Positions 1-12,162 of a stretch of DNA of 64,000 bases are shown one piece after another. A program made the position numbers and the translations under genes. Position 1 is the first letter of the stretch; each line of letters opens with the position of its first letter. A model generated the notes under the pieces. The model ran no database searches. It was given only the letters and a program-made list of their open reading frames with translations, and was not told the DNA's origin. The stretch covers positions 122,834,754 through 122,898,753 of the forward strand of contig CP136061.1 in NCBI GenBank assembly GCA_032622095.1, in the 5' to 3' direction. Source of the DNA: Siphonodentalium dalli. Lineage: Eukaryota > Mollusca > Scaphopoda > Gadilida > Siphonodentaliidae.

Positions 1-1230
1 ACTTATCAATAATCATCTCCATGATATGAGGAGTCTAAGTGGGTGTTTAAGGATGTCGCAAACTGTCACACATGGGCCATTCGAGTCAGGATGCATAGAG
101 GGTGAGAGGAACACAAAAAAGATGAACAATATGTTTAGCGCCGATTTCCACCAGATTGATATATATTCTCCTTGATACGAGAAATCTAATCTAATTAGAT
201 ACGCTAAATTAGTGCCGTTTTGGTTGAGATATATGGGGGGCCCTAAATTGTATACAGATTTGTATACTCAAAATTTTATACAAAAACTTTAACAAAATCA
301 TCCACAAATGATTTTAGCGCCGATTTCCACCAAATTGATACACATTCTTCTCCATGAAACAAGGAATCTAATTGTGTGATTTGGATGTGAGAATGGGGGG
401 GGGGGGGCACTAACATTGTTAAGAATTGTTTTAGTCGCCCCATTGCTACCAAACTTTTAAAAAATCCTCCACATAGTATGATGAGTCTAATGGTGTGGCT
501 TAAAACTGTTAAAAGTGGCGTCATTCGAGTGAGGGGGCACTGAAAATGGGAGGGGCACAAGAATTCATACACAATAATTTTAGCGCCAATTTTCACCAAA
601 TTGATAAACATTCTTATCCATGATATGAAAAATCAAATCATGTGATTTAAAGACGATATATTGGTGCTGTTTATGTGAGAGATGGTGTGGGGTGGGCACT
701 AAATTTGATAAAAAATATTGTTTAGTCGCCGATCAGCACTATAAACTTATAAATAATCATCTACATGTTATCAGGAGTCTAATTGTGTAGTTTAAAGATG
801 TCAAAAGTGGTGCCATTCGAGACAGGGTGAGAGAGACACAACAATTGATAAACAAAAAATTATGTTTAGTGCGGATTTCCACCAGACTGATACATATTCT
901 TCTCCGTGATTCGAGGAATCTAATCGTGTGGTTTAAATACGCCAAATTTGTGCCATTTTGGTGAGAGATGTGGGGGCCCTAAATTGATACAAATTTGTAT
1001 ACTCGCCAATGTTAATTTTTTTATATATATTCATCTCTATAATGAGTCGTAAGTTTGGGGTTTAATTATGTCAAATGTGGTGCCACTTGAGACCTTAATA
1101 GGGACGGGCGGATTACCAAAACTGATAGAATTATGTTTAGTGCAAATTAACATCAAATTCATACACGTTCTTCTCAAATGATACGAGGAATCAAATCGTG
1201 CGTGTTAAAACGTCACATTTGGTGCCTAAA
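1..1230. repeat. degenerate satellite-like tandem repeat
   Basis: The motif TAGCGCCGATTTCCACCA and its variants recur near 138, 314, 433, 580, 723, 867, 1000 and 1138, mostly about 145 bp apart. They alternate between two unit types: one ends in a 'gaggaatctaat' block, the other in 'gtcaaaagtggtgccattcgag'. That gives a loose ~290-bp higher-order unit. G-runs (399-408) interrupt it. The left edge is outside the window. Confidence 0.75.
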
Positions 1231-3782
1231 TATATATGCAAATTTATGTCTGTCTGTATGTGTTTTATATATAACTTCACGGGATACAATCGAGATGGCA
1301 CCAAGGCATTCTAAAAGTGGTAACTTTTTACGAGGAAGAGAATGGTAAATGTTAAAATATTAGTTACATGTTAATATTATAACACAATTGAGTCTGCCCA
1401 TTCAATATAGTTTCAATACAAAAGTTACAAGAGATAAATGTATATATAGAAGGCCTGTTCAACAATATTGATCACAGTTTGCCGTCAAATATAATTTATT
1501 CTGAGATAAAAGAAAACGGAGTCAGTGGAACAAAACATTTCAGGATCCTCCAATACTGACATCTGACAAGGTTATATCTGCCCAATATACAGAAGATATC
1601 TTCATGTTTTAGAACAGACTCATCGTCTAACATAAACAACTCAAAATCTCGCTCTGAGTCAGGCACATGCAGCTGATATAGTCGCATAGCAACATTTCTT
1701 TAAAACTGAGAATAATTAGCCAGTATATAGCACCATGAACAGAGGAGCACCTGGATATTTCTTTAAAATATATGTATCTTCATGGAAATATGATAACCAG
1801 GTGTCCTCAAAATCTTAGTCAAACCCACTAGATTGATTGATACATCTCTATATGAAACCAAATTGTCGTCTTTTATTTTTGCGAACTAATGTGTTTATGA
1901 TGTTCATGTTATAACGTCTGAAGTATACGCAGTTGTAAATAAATAAATATTTTTATCTTTATTGGTGGGACGGATTAATCGCGTTAAACAAAATGACAAT
2001 CGCTCCGATCCGACAAGGTGAGCTACTAATTATTTTTCGTGTGTAAGAATCATGTTTTGTGATGCTATTTGGATATATAATTTATGAAAATATGAGTAAC
2101 GCTTTGAACATGAGTATCCTCTATTCCCGCCATATATCCATAGTATGCAGAGGGTTTCACATCACTTTAACCTGAGCAACGCCTGGTAACCCTGCTAGTA
2201 ACATTATATAGATAATACTTTTGTATTGTATAAAGTACATATATTTTGGAAAACCATACACCCCTGTTATGAAACACTTAATCTTATTTAATACACAGGT
2301 CAGATCTGATCTTATCTGTCAATGTTTGATAAAACAAATAACAACTGGGGAGAATGGGAGGGGGGTGTAATTAAAGTACAATTTAAATATGAGATGGAAT
2401 CCCATATATGTATGTTGTTTTAAGCAGTCTGGCTTGTCAACAAATTACAATTTCTCTTTAAAAGTGAATGAATTTTGAATATCTGGCAAGTCAAAAGTGG
2501 CAGAGATAAGGGTTTATTACTTTTGCTTCCAATGAGTTTACTTAAACTCCTAAACATATCCTCAAAATTCATTAAACCGTTGGATCTCACAGTGAGAGGT
2601 CCTTGTGTGAATAGGGACAGAGTTAAGAGATTTTAAACTATTCCCCCCCACCCCAAATACTTTAACCCTTTCTTAAGACAAATTATTTGAGCTTTTTATT
2701 TCAAGTTGGGTACTGATATATGGATTCCTGTGCTCATATATTTTGACAAATTATCAGTTATAGCTAATCGTTATCGCCAAGGTATGGGTTAAACATCTGC
2801 CGATCGTGATCGGCCGTGATCGGCCTCTCGTTTCTGAAACTGTTCCAAATGATTCTCACTCCAAGAGCAAAACATTGGCAAGCATCTTCAGGGATGATGC
2901 ATTAATAGTGAAACCACCGCCATAAAAACTTGGGCGGACATTGATGCAGCCCAGAAATTTGTGCTATCGCAATCCTGGAGATGTGACCACCCTTTTTCCA
3001 TGACCGTTTTTGCCGAGGAGGCTGCACAAAATATTCCTCTGTCTGCTGAAACTGAGGAATCTTTAAAGATCCCCACGGTCTTGTATAACGATGTCTTATC
3101 CAGACACATGGCAAGAATGTAAAAAACCACCTACATTTGGAGATTGATCACTTGTAGGTCAACCATACAAGATGATGGAAAAGCTGGCCTTCCATGGCCA
3201 AGCGGCCGCTCACATGGGAATTAGTGCTATGAATTACCTCCAACAAGGACTTGCAACTTTGATGTATACTGTGGATGCATGATGTGTCATGTCATGTGAG
3301 AGACATTTTTGCCATCTCTACCACGTGTATGGATCAGATTGGTCGTATGGGGGCATATCACCATTTATTATGTCAGCTCTTGAGATTATCCAATCAGCGT
3401 TGATTAATAGTGACGGTATATGAACCCATATTAGGTCAGTGACCCCATATGAAATCAATATTAGGTGCTTATCCACCATCTTGTTTTTCAGAAATATCTG
3501 TCGGAAATCATTTTCTGTGAATTTAATGACATAGTACCATGTACCAAAACCTGTTTACGGTATTTTTGAGGAATTCCAAAGACTCATAAATTAACAAACT
3601 AACTCAACAAGTTGTCCTACTTCTGGTGATTAGCCATTGACTCAATGCGTTGACGTTACTGTGACATTACATAAGTTATTAATGGCCATAGACGACACAT
3701 TTAACATTCCAAATTAAAATAAATTACAGCGACGATTAATTAAAGGGATATGCTGGATTTTGTCCACTGACATAATAAATAC
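1231..3782. other. no gene seen; AT-rich unique-looking DNA
   Basis: I see no exon with supporting splice context. A short GATCGTGATCGGCCGTGATC repeat lies near 2799-2825. The minus-strand open frames at 2888-3130 have no recognisable motif. Confidence 0.5.
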
Positions 3783-3870
3783 GTTACGGGACGCTTTATA
3801 GTGCCTCACCTAATATTGATCTCACTTCGCCTCACATGACACCATATCCGACCACTAAGCGTCCCGTAAC
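3783..3870. repeat. 88-bp inverted repeat with GTTACGGGACGCTT ends
   Basis: GTTACGGGACGCTT (3783-3796) faces AAGCGTCCCGTAAC (3857-3870), a perfect 14-bp inverted pair around a 60-bp loop. It may be a very small MITE; no other copy was noticed. Confidence 0.5.
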
Positions 3871-4369
3871 TTATAATATTTCGTCAAAATACCTTGGCGG
3901 ACACACAATTATGGAAGAACGATGATTCAAATGAGCCTTCTGACCTTCCTTAATCATTGAAATGAGCTGGTTGAACCTGCGTGAAGTAAGATGGTATCCA
4001 ATAGAGTTTACATATACGTAAAGTGGCTATATATCGATAAAAAAAATCACATTATGGCTTGTTGATATATTTCTGTTTCCGTCATCGTGGAGGGCAGTGA
4101 TTTATTACAGGAAGGACAGAAAACATTTGTCTACATTTAGATTGACATAACAATGTCATGCCTACACAGCCACCGATGAGTTATGTTTTTTTTTTGCCTT
4201 CTGATATTTGAGCCAATTGTTTTCTGAATTAATATTTTAGTATTATTATAATTAGAACCAACAGAGAACACAATTTATTGATCTGAGCCTATTGAGTAAT
4301 GAGTACAGTCAATTTTTGCTTCAATTATTGACATTTTAAGCCTTCTGTTTTCAAATTAATTTATATCAT

Positions 4370-4595
4370 TTAACGCTTTTATGATGGGAGCTGTTATGGT
4401 ACAGCATTATAAAGGTCCTGTGCCAGTACATTCTCATATATATGCGAGTCTGCAATAAGGAGCCTCACATATATAAGATAATGGACTGGTCAAGGTCAAT
4501 ATTGTTAGGCCAATGTATCCTCGCATATATAAGAGAATTCATTGGCACAGGATTTTTGGCAAAATTTCAGGAAACTCCAGTCATGGAAGCGTTAA
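4370..4595. mobile_element. family B MITE (TTAA, piggyBac-type)
   Basis: It is bounded by TTAA (4370-4373 and 4592-4595) and shows the family layout: GGGAGCTG and CAGCATT, two TATATATGCGAG half-palindromes, then TTTCAGGAAACTCCAGTCATGG. The left arm is diverged. Confidence 0.75.
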
Positions 4596-5636
4596 TTTGA
4601 GTTTGCCAGTTACTCTTGTTGTTGAATTATTTTCACATTAAATTTTACAACATTTTCCAGACATAATTGAGATCAATTACTTTCATTCTTGCATGGCTCT
4701 GATTTGGGCATCACTGATTTGATCATCAACTAAATTAGGTTCTGTCACATTTGCAGGTGCAAAAAAATTTCAGCCTGACATAACACCGCATGTATATGCC
4801 ATGGTCATTGACAAGTTAAAGGCACATATATATACCTAAGGCACATATATATGCCTTAACACAGTCTTTGTAAACATACACTCAGATTCATACCGATACT
4901 TAGTCGATCGTATTCCCGCCAACTTTTCATTTTTTGGAAGGCTTGCAGCATTCCCCTGAATTTCATAACATCACACTACGTTAATCATTTCGATTGGACT
5001 CTTTTATCTTGGTGCTACTATAATAATGAGTTGTGATTGGCGCTACTGACGTGGAATCCCAGGGTTGGGAAATGAAAACTCTACGAAAGGTATTCAGACC
5101 CACTACTTTATAGATGTGGGTATGTAGTTTATTCCAGACTGCATGCCTTCAAAATACAGTGAAACAAACTTTTCAACAGTTGGGAATTTTATGCTTGACA
5201 CATTTAGTTGGAATTTTTAGACCAAAAGTAGGTCCAAATTGTTCTGATTGTTTGATATTCCAACCAGTATTTTAGTGTGAATTTTGTTGCTTATAAACCA
5301 CAAGTTGAATATTTCCCCATTTGTTAAAATTCTGGTGTGAAATAGCAAAGCATTTGAATTTCCAACCATGGGAGGGGGGTGTTATAGGTTAGGAATCCAA
5401 CAGTCGGCAAGTTTGAGGTACTAGTTGGAATGTTCCAAGCCAAGGAGAAGGGGGGGGGTGCAAATAAGATTTCTTTTACCTGGAACGCCCAGAATGTTTC
5501 AAGGGGGATTTTAATTTAGACACTTCCCACCTCAATGGAGACCCACTAGCCACATCCATGATGCCAGTCAGTTTGGATTAGGGTTACAGTTGAATGAACT
5601 TTATCCTGATTTATGTTTCTGGGCAAATTTGTCAGT
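4596..5636. repeat. non-coding DNA with a diverged paralogue at 59500-59740
   Basis: From about 4875 to 5130 the sequence aligns by eye to 59500-59740: both carry CATTTTTTGGAAG, ACATCACACT, TTTCGATTGGAC, a 'tgattggc' block, and then a cytosine-rich stretch before a 'gtaggt/gtatgt' segment. Both blocks lie a few hundred bases after a family B copy. No open frame is conserved between them. The 5140-5640 part shows G-runs and nothing else. Confidence 0.5.
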
Positions 5637-5871
5637 TACAGTAATGCTCTAATTAATTGACTCCTTAACTACAGCAAAATTATGGATAACTTTTCAGGAT
5701 TTAGTCGGAAATATGACTTGTTGCCATTCATCGGAAAGCTCTCGACGAGAGCTTTGCATTCGACGAGAGCTTTCCGATGAATGGCAACAAGCCATATTTC
5801 CGACTAAATCCTGATAAGTTACCCATAATTCTGCTGTGGTTAAGGAGTCGATTAATTAGAGCATTACTGTA
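5637..5871. mobile_element. family A foldback MITE (TA-flanked)
   Basis: The arms begin TACAGTAATGCTCTAA and end TTAGAGCATTACTGTA, with about 100 bp of near-perfect complementarity per arm. The centre carries an extra GAGAGCTTTGCATTCGAC duplication not found in other copies. Confidence 0.85.
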
Positions 5872-6007
5872 CCCACCAGGGGGTTGGTGATATGATTTCT
5901 CATTAAAATCTTATTACTTTCGTCTACCACAAACCATTGACAGCATCCTGATATGGCGATATTAAACTGCTATATGTGAAGTATTAAAATCTCCAGCTAT
6001 TATAAAC

Positions 6008-6975
6008 CATCCAACCAAATTGCATCTTATAGTACATATTTTCCAATGTACACCCCCATCCAACCAAATAGCATCCTACAGTACATATCTCTCAATGTTC
6101 AAGCCCATCCCCCCATCCAACCAAATAGCATCCTACAACACATGTCTCTCAATGTACACCCCCCCTCTCAATGTACACCCCCCCCCCCATCCAACCAAAT
6201 GCCATCCTACATCACATGTCGCTCAATGTACACCCCCCTCATCCAACTATATAACTTCCTACAGCAGATATCTCTCAATGTACACCCCCATCCAACCAAA
6301 TAGAATCCTACAGCACATATCTCTCAATGTTCAAGCCCCTCCCCCATCCAACCAAATAGCATCCTACAACACATGTCTCTCAATGTACACCCCCCTCTCA
6401 ATGTACACCCCTCCCATCCAACCAGATAGCATCCTACAGCACATATCTCTCAATGTTCAAGCTCCTCCCCCTCCAACCAAATAGCATCCTACAACACATA
6501 TCTCTCAATGTTCAAGCCCCTCCCCCATCCAACCAAATAGCATCCTACAACACATATATCTCAATGTACACCCCCCTCATCCAACTATATAACTTGCTAC
6601 AGCACATATCTCTCAATGTTCAAGCTCCTCCCCCATCCAACCAAATAGCATCCTACAGTACATATCTCTCAATGTTCAAGCCCCTCCCCCATCCAACCAA
6701 ATAGCATCCTACAACACATATCTCTCAATGTTCAAGCCCCTCCCCCATCCAACCAAATAGCATCCTACAGCACATATCTCTCAATGTTCAAGCTCCTCCC
6801 CCATCCAACCAAATAGCATCCTACAATACATCTCTCAATGTACAAGCCCCGTCCAACCAAATAGATTCCTACAGCACATATCTCTCAATGTACAAGCCCC
6901 TCCCCCATCCAACCAAATAGCATCCTACAGCACATATCTCTCAATGTTCAAGCCCCTCCCCCATCCAACCAATTA
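6008..6975 (+). repeat. 56-bp minisatellite, about 17 units
   Basis: The unit contains CATCCAACCAAATAGCATCC, TACAGCACATATCTCTCAAT and GTTCAAGCCCCTCCCC. Spacing is exactly 56 bp in the right half (units start at 6634, 6690 and 6746) and less regular on the left, where GTACACCCCCC replaces GTTCAAGCCCC. Proline-rich open frames across it are by-products of the repeat. It runs directly into a family B fragment. Confidence 0.9.
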
Positions 6976-7046
6976 GACTCGCATATATAAGAGAATGCAT
7001 TGGCACATGGATTTCACAAGATTTTATGAAGCTCCAGTCATGGAAG
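6976..7046. mobile_element. family B MITE fragment (right end)
   Basis: It starts abruptly at GACTCGCATATATAAGAG after the minisatellite and ends GAAGCTCCAGTCATGG. The left half is missing or replaced by the tandem array. Confidence 0.65.
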
Positions 7047-7311
7047 GTTTTATAACAGTAGTGATATCCCAGTGAAATGATCCCTATGTGTGGTCCATGT
7101 GGGGTGTGGGATGGAAATATGGATGGAGTGTGTTTGTACATGGGTTTGTTTGTAGTTTTAATATACATAAATTTATATAATATACATTTACCCTCTGTGA
7201 GGATCTTTGTCCACCACAAACAATTTACTGCTTTGATAACATGTGGTAACGGCTGAAAATGACGTATGATAATGATCAGCTATATAACCAACCAAACCAA
7301 GCATCCTGATA

Positions 7312-7638
7312 AGCCTGGATATAGTGTGTCTGACATTTGCAGAATGAGGTCACCAGAGAGTGAATTTATTAACACCTTCCTGCACAGTGGGCTAGAATCA
7401 CAAAATTCACCCTCTTGGGACCTCATTCTGCTATTAAGGCACATCTTCTGAGAAGTAACTATACTCTCAAATTGTTTTTAGTTACTTTTTCCCTTCTGTT
7501 CAGTTTCTGTATCCCCTAATTTTCAAAAGAAACATTGCATAATCAAGGTGACTATAATGGGTGAACATCACCAACTTCATCTGGGGAACTTCAGTCTGAT
7601 CCTTGGTCTCCCATAGCAATTGAGGCCAAAGCAGAATG
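7312..7638. mobile_element. family D double-hairpin element, right-truncated
   Basis: It begins CCTGGATATAGTGTGTCTGA with a first hairpin on TGCAGAATGAGGTC. It continues through the family spacer (ACTTTTTCCCTTCTG, GGGTGAACATCACCAACTTC, GGTCTCCCATAGCA) and stops at GCAGAATGAG, where the second hairpin should start. Confidence 0.65.
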
Positions 7639-8607
7639 AGACAGACCAATAACATAATATGTCCCGTTTAACAAAAAAACGGGCAATAAAAATGGCCATA
7701 AAGCCGACAAAAATCATCAGCCAGAACCATAATCGAACTGGACATAAATAAGTTGATGGTTATTCCTCACACCAAGTTTCATTTCAATCGGATGATTTGA
7801 ACTGGAGTTAACGTCTGGACAAGGAATCAGACAGACACATGGAAGGACTGGACTGATTTGTCCTCCGAAATTTTTGTGGGTACAATAAACCCAGTTGCTC
7901 CAGGATAGCTAGAAAACATGCATTGCAGATTACAGAAGAATCCTCTCCAGAAGTACAACTTGAGGCGTAAATGGAGTAGGCCAGTAATTTGTACCCTAAT
8001 CCAAATAGAAAACAAGGATGCCACTTCCCAGAGTTCACTATGCTAATAGGATCCCAGGGTGCTCAGAACTGGTCGATGAGTGTCTTTATCAACCTCTTCA
8101 CTATGGTGAAGCTGGTAACCAACGTGGAATCAGAACTAAATCAGATTTACACATTTAATCATATTTCCAGTATTAGACTATACGGGACCAACATGCTCCA
8201 TGTATGGAGGGTATCTGTGTGAAATCAGGGCACATAATTTCAGACAAACAGATTTTACATTCATCTCTCGTTTACGCAAATTGAAATGTCGGGGACCTAT
8301 TTTCCATACACCATGGTACTATAAATTATAACAGGGCGAACAGAAACTAAGCAGATTTCAGACTAAACCTTCAAAAGAGCTGTCTATCATGACAGAGTGA
8401 GAGAAAATTTCCTGATAAAAAAATGTAACTTATACTCACTTTCGGCAATTCCCATAATACAGCGTGCGTTCGAGTGGTTCCGTTTCACCGGCTCGCTTTG
8501 TTTACAATATACCGCACCGGTGCAATAAATAAACATGCTCAATCTCCTCTCTTGGAAAAATGTAAAATCACTGCCCAAAAAGGCACTAGATGATGTGTGT
8601 ACATGTA
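7639..8607. other. no gene seen; contains a common mollusc-type dispersed repeat
   Basis: Near 7740-7840 the text runs CCAAGTTTCATTTCAATCGG, then GAATCAGACAGACACATGGA, the kind of dispersed repeat tail abundant in mollusc genomes. No open frame here carries motifs or splice support. Confidence 0.4.
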
Positions 8608-9049
8608 TTAACCCTTTACCCAAAAGAACGGCCCTGTGCCAATGCATTCTCTTATATATGCGAGTCGACCATAGGTCGCCTCGCATATATAAGAGAATGC
8701 ATTGGCTTAACACATATTAAAAATGATAAAATTGTCAAAGAATGTAGAAAAATGTAAGAAAAAATTATAAAATTGTTAAAGAATGTAAGAAAAAATGGTA
8801 AAAAGTGTTAAAAAAAGATTTTTTTAGGCCAATGCATTCTCTTATATATGCGAGGCGACCTATGGTCGACTCGCATATATAAGAGAATGCATTGGCACAG
8901 GGCATAACTGTAACCATCACAATGTGGTCAATGAATCGGTTCCAATGATATCCATATTTGTATGGTGTTATTGAGACAGACGGAAGATATTTTAGGCTGT
9001 TGAAGCTTTATTTGGGCATTTTTGGCCGTTTTGTTAGATAAAGGGTTAA
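8608..9049. mobile_element. family B' MITE (TTAACCCTTTACCCAA ends)
   Basis: It is bounded by TTAA and holds two back-to-back palindromes (core CTTATATATGCGAGTCGACC and its complement), separated by an A/T spacer of 'gtaagaaaaaa' units. The long right arm includes GCCGTTTTG. An almost identical copy in the opposite orientation lies at 54291-54698. Confidence 0.85.
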
Positions 9050-9115
9050 AGCGCGAAGGTGTGCAGTTGAATGTTTGACGGTCAGCACAGGAAATACTTT
9101 TGTGTCATAAATTAG

Positions 9116-9454
9116 GCATTTAATTCTACCATTGGAGCTGCAAATTTGTCAAATACATCAACAATCGGGAACATAACAGATGGAGGACTGGATAGCGCAA
9201 CATATTTCCTTTCCGACCCAGAGGTTTCAGAACTGAACAGTCTTAAACCAGATTTCGTGAAAGGTATGGATGGATGGACGACGGATATTTCAAGATTGCC
9301 CGAAATTGACATCACACAAGTTAAAAAGTATCTGCTTGGAAGAAGTTTTATGACAGAATCATCACCAGTCAACAAATGCAGGAAATGGCCTGCTACATCT
9401 TCTGGGGTGTTGGGTGGGCCCTGTACCCCTGGCCTGAGGCACTTAATTTTGTGA
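9116..9454 (+). pseudogene. possible orphan exon or gene fragment
   Basis: The frame is open for 113 codons after an acceptor-like ATTAG (ending 9115) and ends in a stop at 9452-9454. It has no initiating ATG near its start. The middle reads like real protein: GLDSATYFLSDPEVSELNSL, DGWTTDISRLPEID and ITQVKKYLLG. The WTxD-LP-ID-xxVxxYL pattern resembles the N-terminal part of transposon-related proteins common in mollusc and cnidarian genomes, but I cannot name the family securely. The last ~20 codons look non-coding, so a donor probably lies before them. It starts about 70 bp after a family B' MITE. It could be an exon of a gene otherwise missing here, or a transposon relic. Confidence 0.3.
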
Positions 9455-10054
9455 TAAGATAATATTAAGATAAGATTTATTGAAACAATTAACCATAAAA
9501 TATTTTGTCTGTCATAACAATCCACTTCAACTAAGGTGATTTTGTCGTCCACCTTTATGTATTTCAACTTGTATTACTATATTGTTACAATTTTTTACTC
9601 TGTTTTTGTTGGGAAAAAAATCATGTTAAACTTTTAAAATTCATATAAATTAAAACAGAGTCCATCCGGAAACCATTGTCTCTAAATTCACCTTATTATA
9701 CAATGGGCCGGGTTCATAAAACATAACATACACTGTATACATTTGAGAAAGTAGAATTAGAAATATGGTGATTAATAGATGAAACATCTGTGGATGACCC
9801 TGAAACATGAACATGAAATAAAGTCGCATATTAATTTTGTGTCCAGGCTATTAAAGAAGACCTCGCAATTTATTGAAAGTATTCTTTTGATTCATGTTTT
9901 TGGTTCAACTTGTTGACTGAGTTTTACCAATAAATTAATACTGGGTAGTATTCTTCTTAAATTTTCTTCGTCTTCGAATTGAAGACAGAGAGCAAGAGCT
10001 AGTTCTTTGAGATAATGTTGGTTTTAGGCATTTCTGACTCTTTTCTATGACTAA
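9455..10054. other. no feature seen
   Basis: AT-rich DNA without recognisable repeats, motifs or splice-supported frames. Confidence 0.4.
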
Positions 10055-10248
10055 TACAGTAATGGTCTAAATAATCGACTCCTTAACCACAGCAGAATTA
10101 TGGGAAATATGGCTTGTTGCATTCATCGGAATGCTCTCAGTTAGAGCTTTCCGATGAATGGCAACAAGCCATATTTCCGACTAAATCCTGAAAAGTTACC
10201 CATAATTCTGCTGTGGTTAAGGAGTCGATTATTTAGGGCTTTACTGTA
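10055..10248. mobile_element. family A foldback MITE
   Basis: TACAGTAATGGTCTAA faces TTAGGGCTTTACTGTA. The left arm has lost about 20 bp (GTAACTTTTCAGGATTTAGT) that the right arm keeps. Confidence 0.85.
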
Positions 10249-10572
10249 TGTGATCATTGATCCTCATCGCACTTGGGTGCCTGGTAAGACATTTATGTAT
10301 CACTAATGATAAGTTTGATTGGATCACCATAGAAACTTAAGAGGACCTGTTGAAAGGTCACCATAACTTTTCCTTCACCCCAAATTTCATGCCCTAAATA
10401 AACATTTAATAGAGAAGTTATGCTTCTAGCACCTGACTTTTAACATGTAGGCATTAAACTGCCATTTTCAGAAGATGTTCAATTATATATATGGTTCATT
10501 TTGATTGAGAGATTGGTCAGAGTTTATAGTTTAATAGTATCGACTATGATGATTGACCCTTCAAATTTATTT

Positions 10573-10676
10573 AAGAAATAACTCTTGTTTGATTAAAGTT
10601 ATGCAGTTATAGAAAATTTATCTTCTAACTTTTCGATTATAACTCATAACTTTAATCGAAACAAGAGTTATTTCTT
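10573..10676. repeat. 104-bp inverted repeat
   Basis: AAGAAATAACTCTTGTTTGA on the left pairs with the right-hand TCGAAACAAGAGTTATTTCTT; the arms continue through AAAGTTATG and CATAACTTT. No other copy was noticed. Confidence 0.6.
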
Positions 10677-12162
10677 ATAATTTAATCTGTCATTTCACAA
10701 GAGAACCACCAAAAGTAGAAGTTAGACGTATAACGAGCATACAACATTGAGACTATTTCCAACGAAAAAGACAGGTGAAGTTGAAAGAGACACCTGTCAC
10801 TCAAAGCTTGTGCTTATCGGCACATTGGCAATTCGCAATTTTGATTGGCTTGTCGCAACTGATAACGAATCACCGGGTACCAAGCAGCTGTCGTTGCACA
10901 TGCGACTGATAATCGACCGCAATGGCACCAATCCTTGTTAGATTTCATTTCCTTGTTTCATTTCTTTTTTTTGCAAATGTTTCATCTTGTTGATTTGTCT
11001 GGTTTACTTGTGCACTGAATATTAGCATCTAGTACGGTTATTGTCAATACAGTCACACCCGAAGGAATTACGAAATTGCAGCACCGAAATTTCATGTTAG
11101 ATGGTAGGAAGCATCGAACAGTTTCCATGTACATTTTTAGGCACACGGTATAGGCGTGGTCACTTGGCTCTGCTGTCATTTCTGTAGCGGGAAAGTAATA
11201 AAGAAATTTAGGTTATCGAGAAATTAGCTAACTGGCAAAGTGTGTGGCAGCCAATTGTTTTAGAGTATTCCATGGATTGACAGCTTATGATTAAATTATA
11301 ACCAGTTATAACTCAACCGATTTGATTTAAACATATTTTAATTATAATAAGGATATATATAAGAATATACTACATATAATGGATTGGAGGACCAGTTCCA
11401 GAAACTGTGCGAGATAACGTCACTAAATTCACCCTCTGGGACCTCATTCTGCAAATGACAGACACACTATTTCAAGGCTTAATGACAGCCCAACGTGGGT
11501 GGAAAGGATATCCAGTATATACTGTATATAAACACTGTCCATAATGACTTACAGGCTATCTGTATATTTCTCCAATCTTGTACCAATGCCAGATTCTTTG
11601 GGGGCCCTGGCAGTGGCTAGAGAATAAATGTGTTTAAAAATAATTTAAAAAATTGTTCATTGTATAAACAAACACCTCTGGACTCTGATAATTGCTGTGT
11701 GGAATCTATTTCTAATAACCTTTCCAACAGCGTTTGGAAGTAATTTTGACCAGTCTTTGCCATTCAAACAGGGCACAAATCTTTATAGAGATTAGAACCT
11801 AATGCATTTAATCTCATCTATAAATCATAAATAGATCTAATAATCATTGTGAAATGAATATGCTTGACAGTTGCCAAATGTTAATTTACAAATTTTCATC
11901 ATTGGCATTTTTTTTTCACTATAACAAAAACTATCATAGAGATTTAATGATGATGCATACCATGAATACAGGTTCTAGGCTTTGCAAAGGTAATTTTGCC
12001 AAAAGTAAAAGTATGATTAACAGCATGCAGCTGGCCCAGGCTGGCCAGCTATTTTCTTGAATAATGACTGGAAGGGCATAAGATTTTAAAATTCATGCAT
12101 GGGCGAAAATTAAAACATACAATTTAGAATGAACACCACACAAAATAGTTAACTGTGAGATT
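10677..12162. other. no gene seen; includes a family D fragment
   Basis: A right-end family D fragment (CACTAAATTCACCCTCTGGG to TTCAAGGCTT) lies at 11420-11481. The remainder shows no motif-bearing frame. Confidence 0.5.

Noticed and set aside
6020-6704. Proline/serine-rich open frames of 80-154 codons
   Set aside because: They are translations of the 56-bp minisatellite in different frames; no start context, splice site or domain supports coding.
9112-9567. 151-codon minus-strand frame
   Set aside because: It overlaps the more protein-like plus-strand frame at 9116-9454 and shows no recognisable motif itself.
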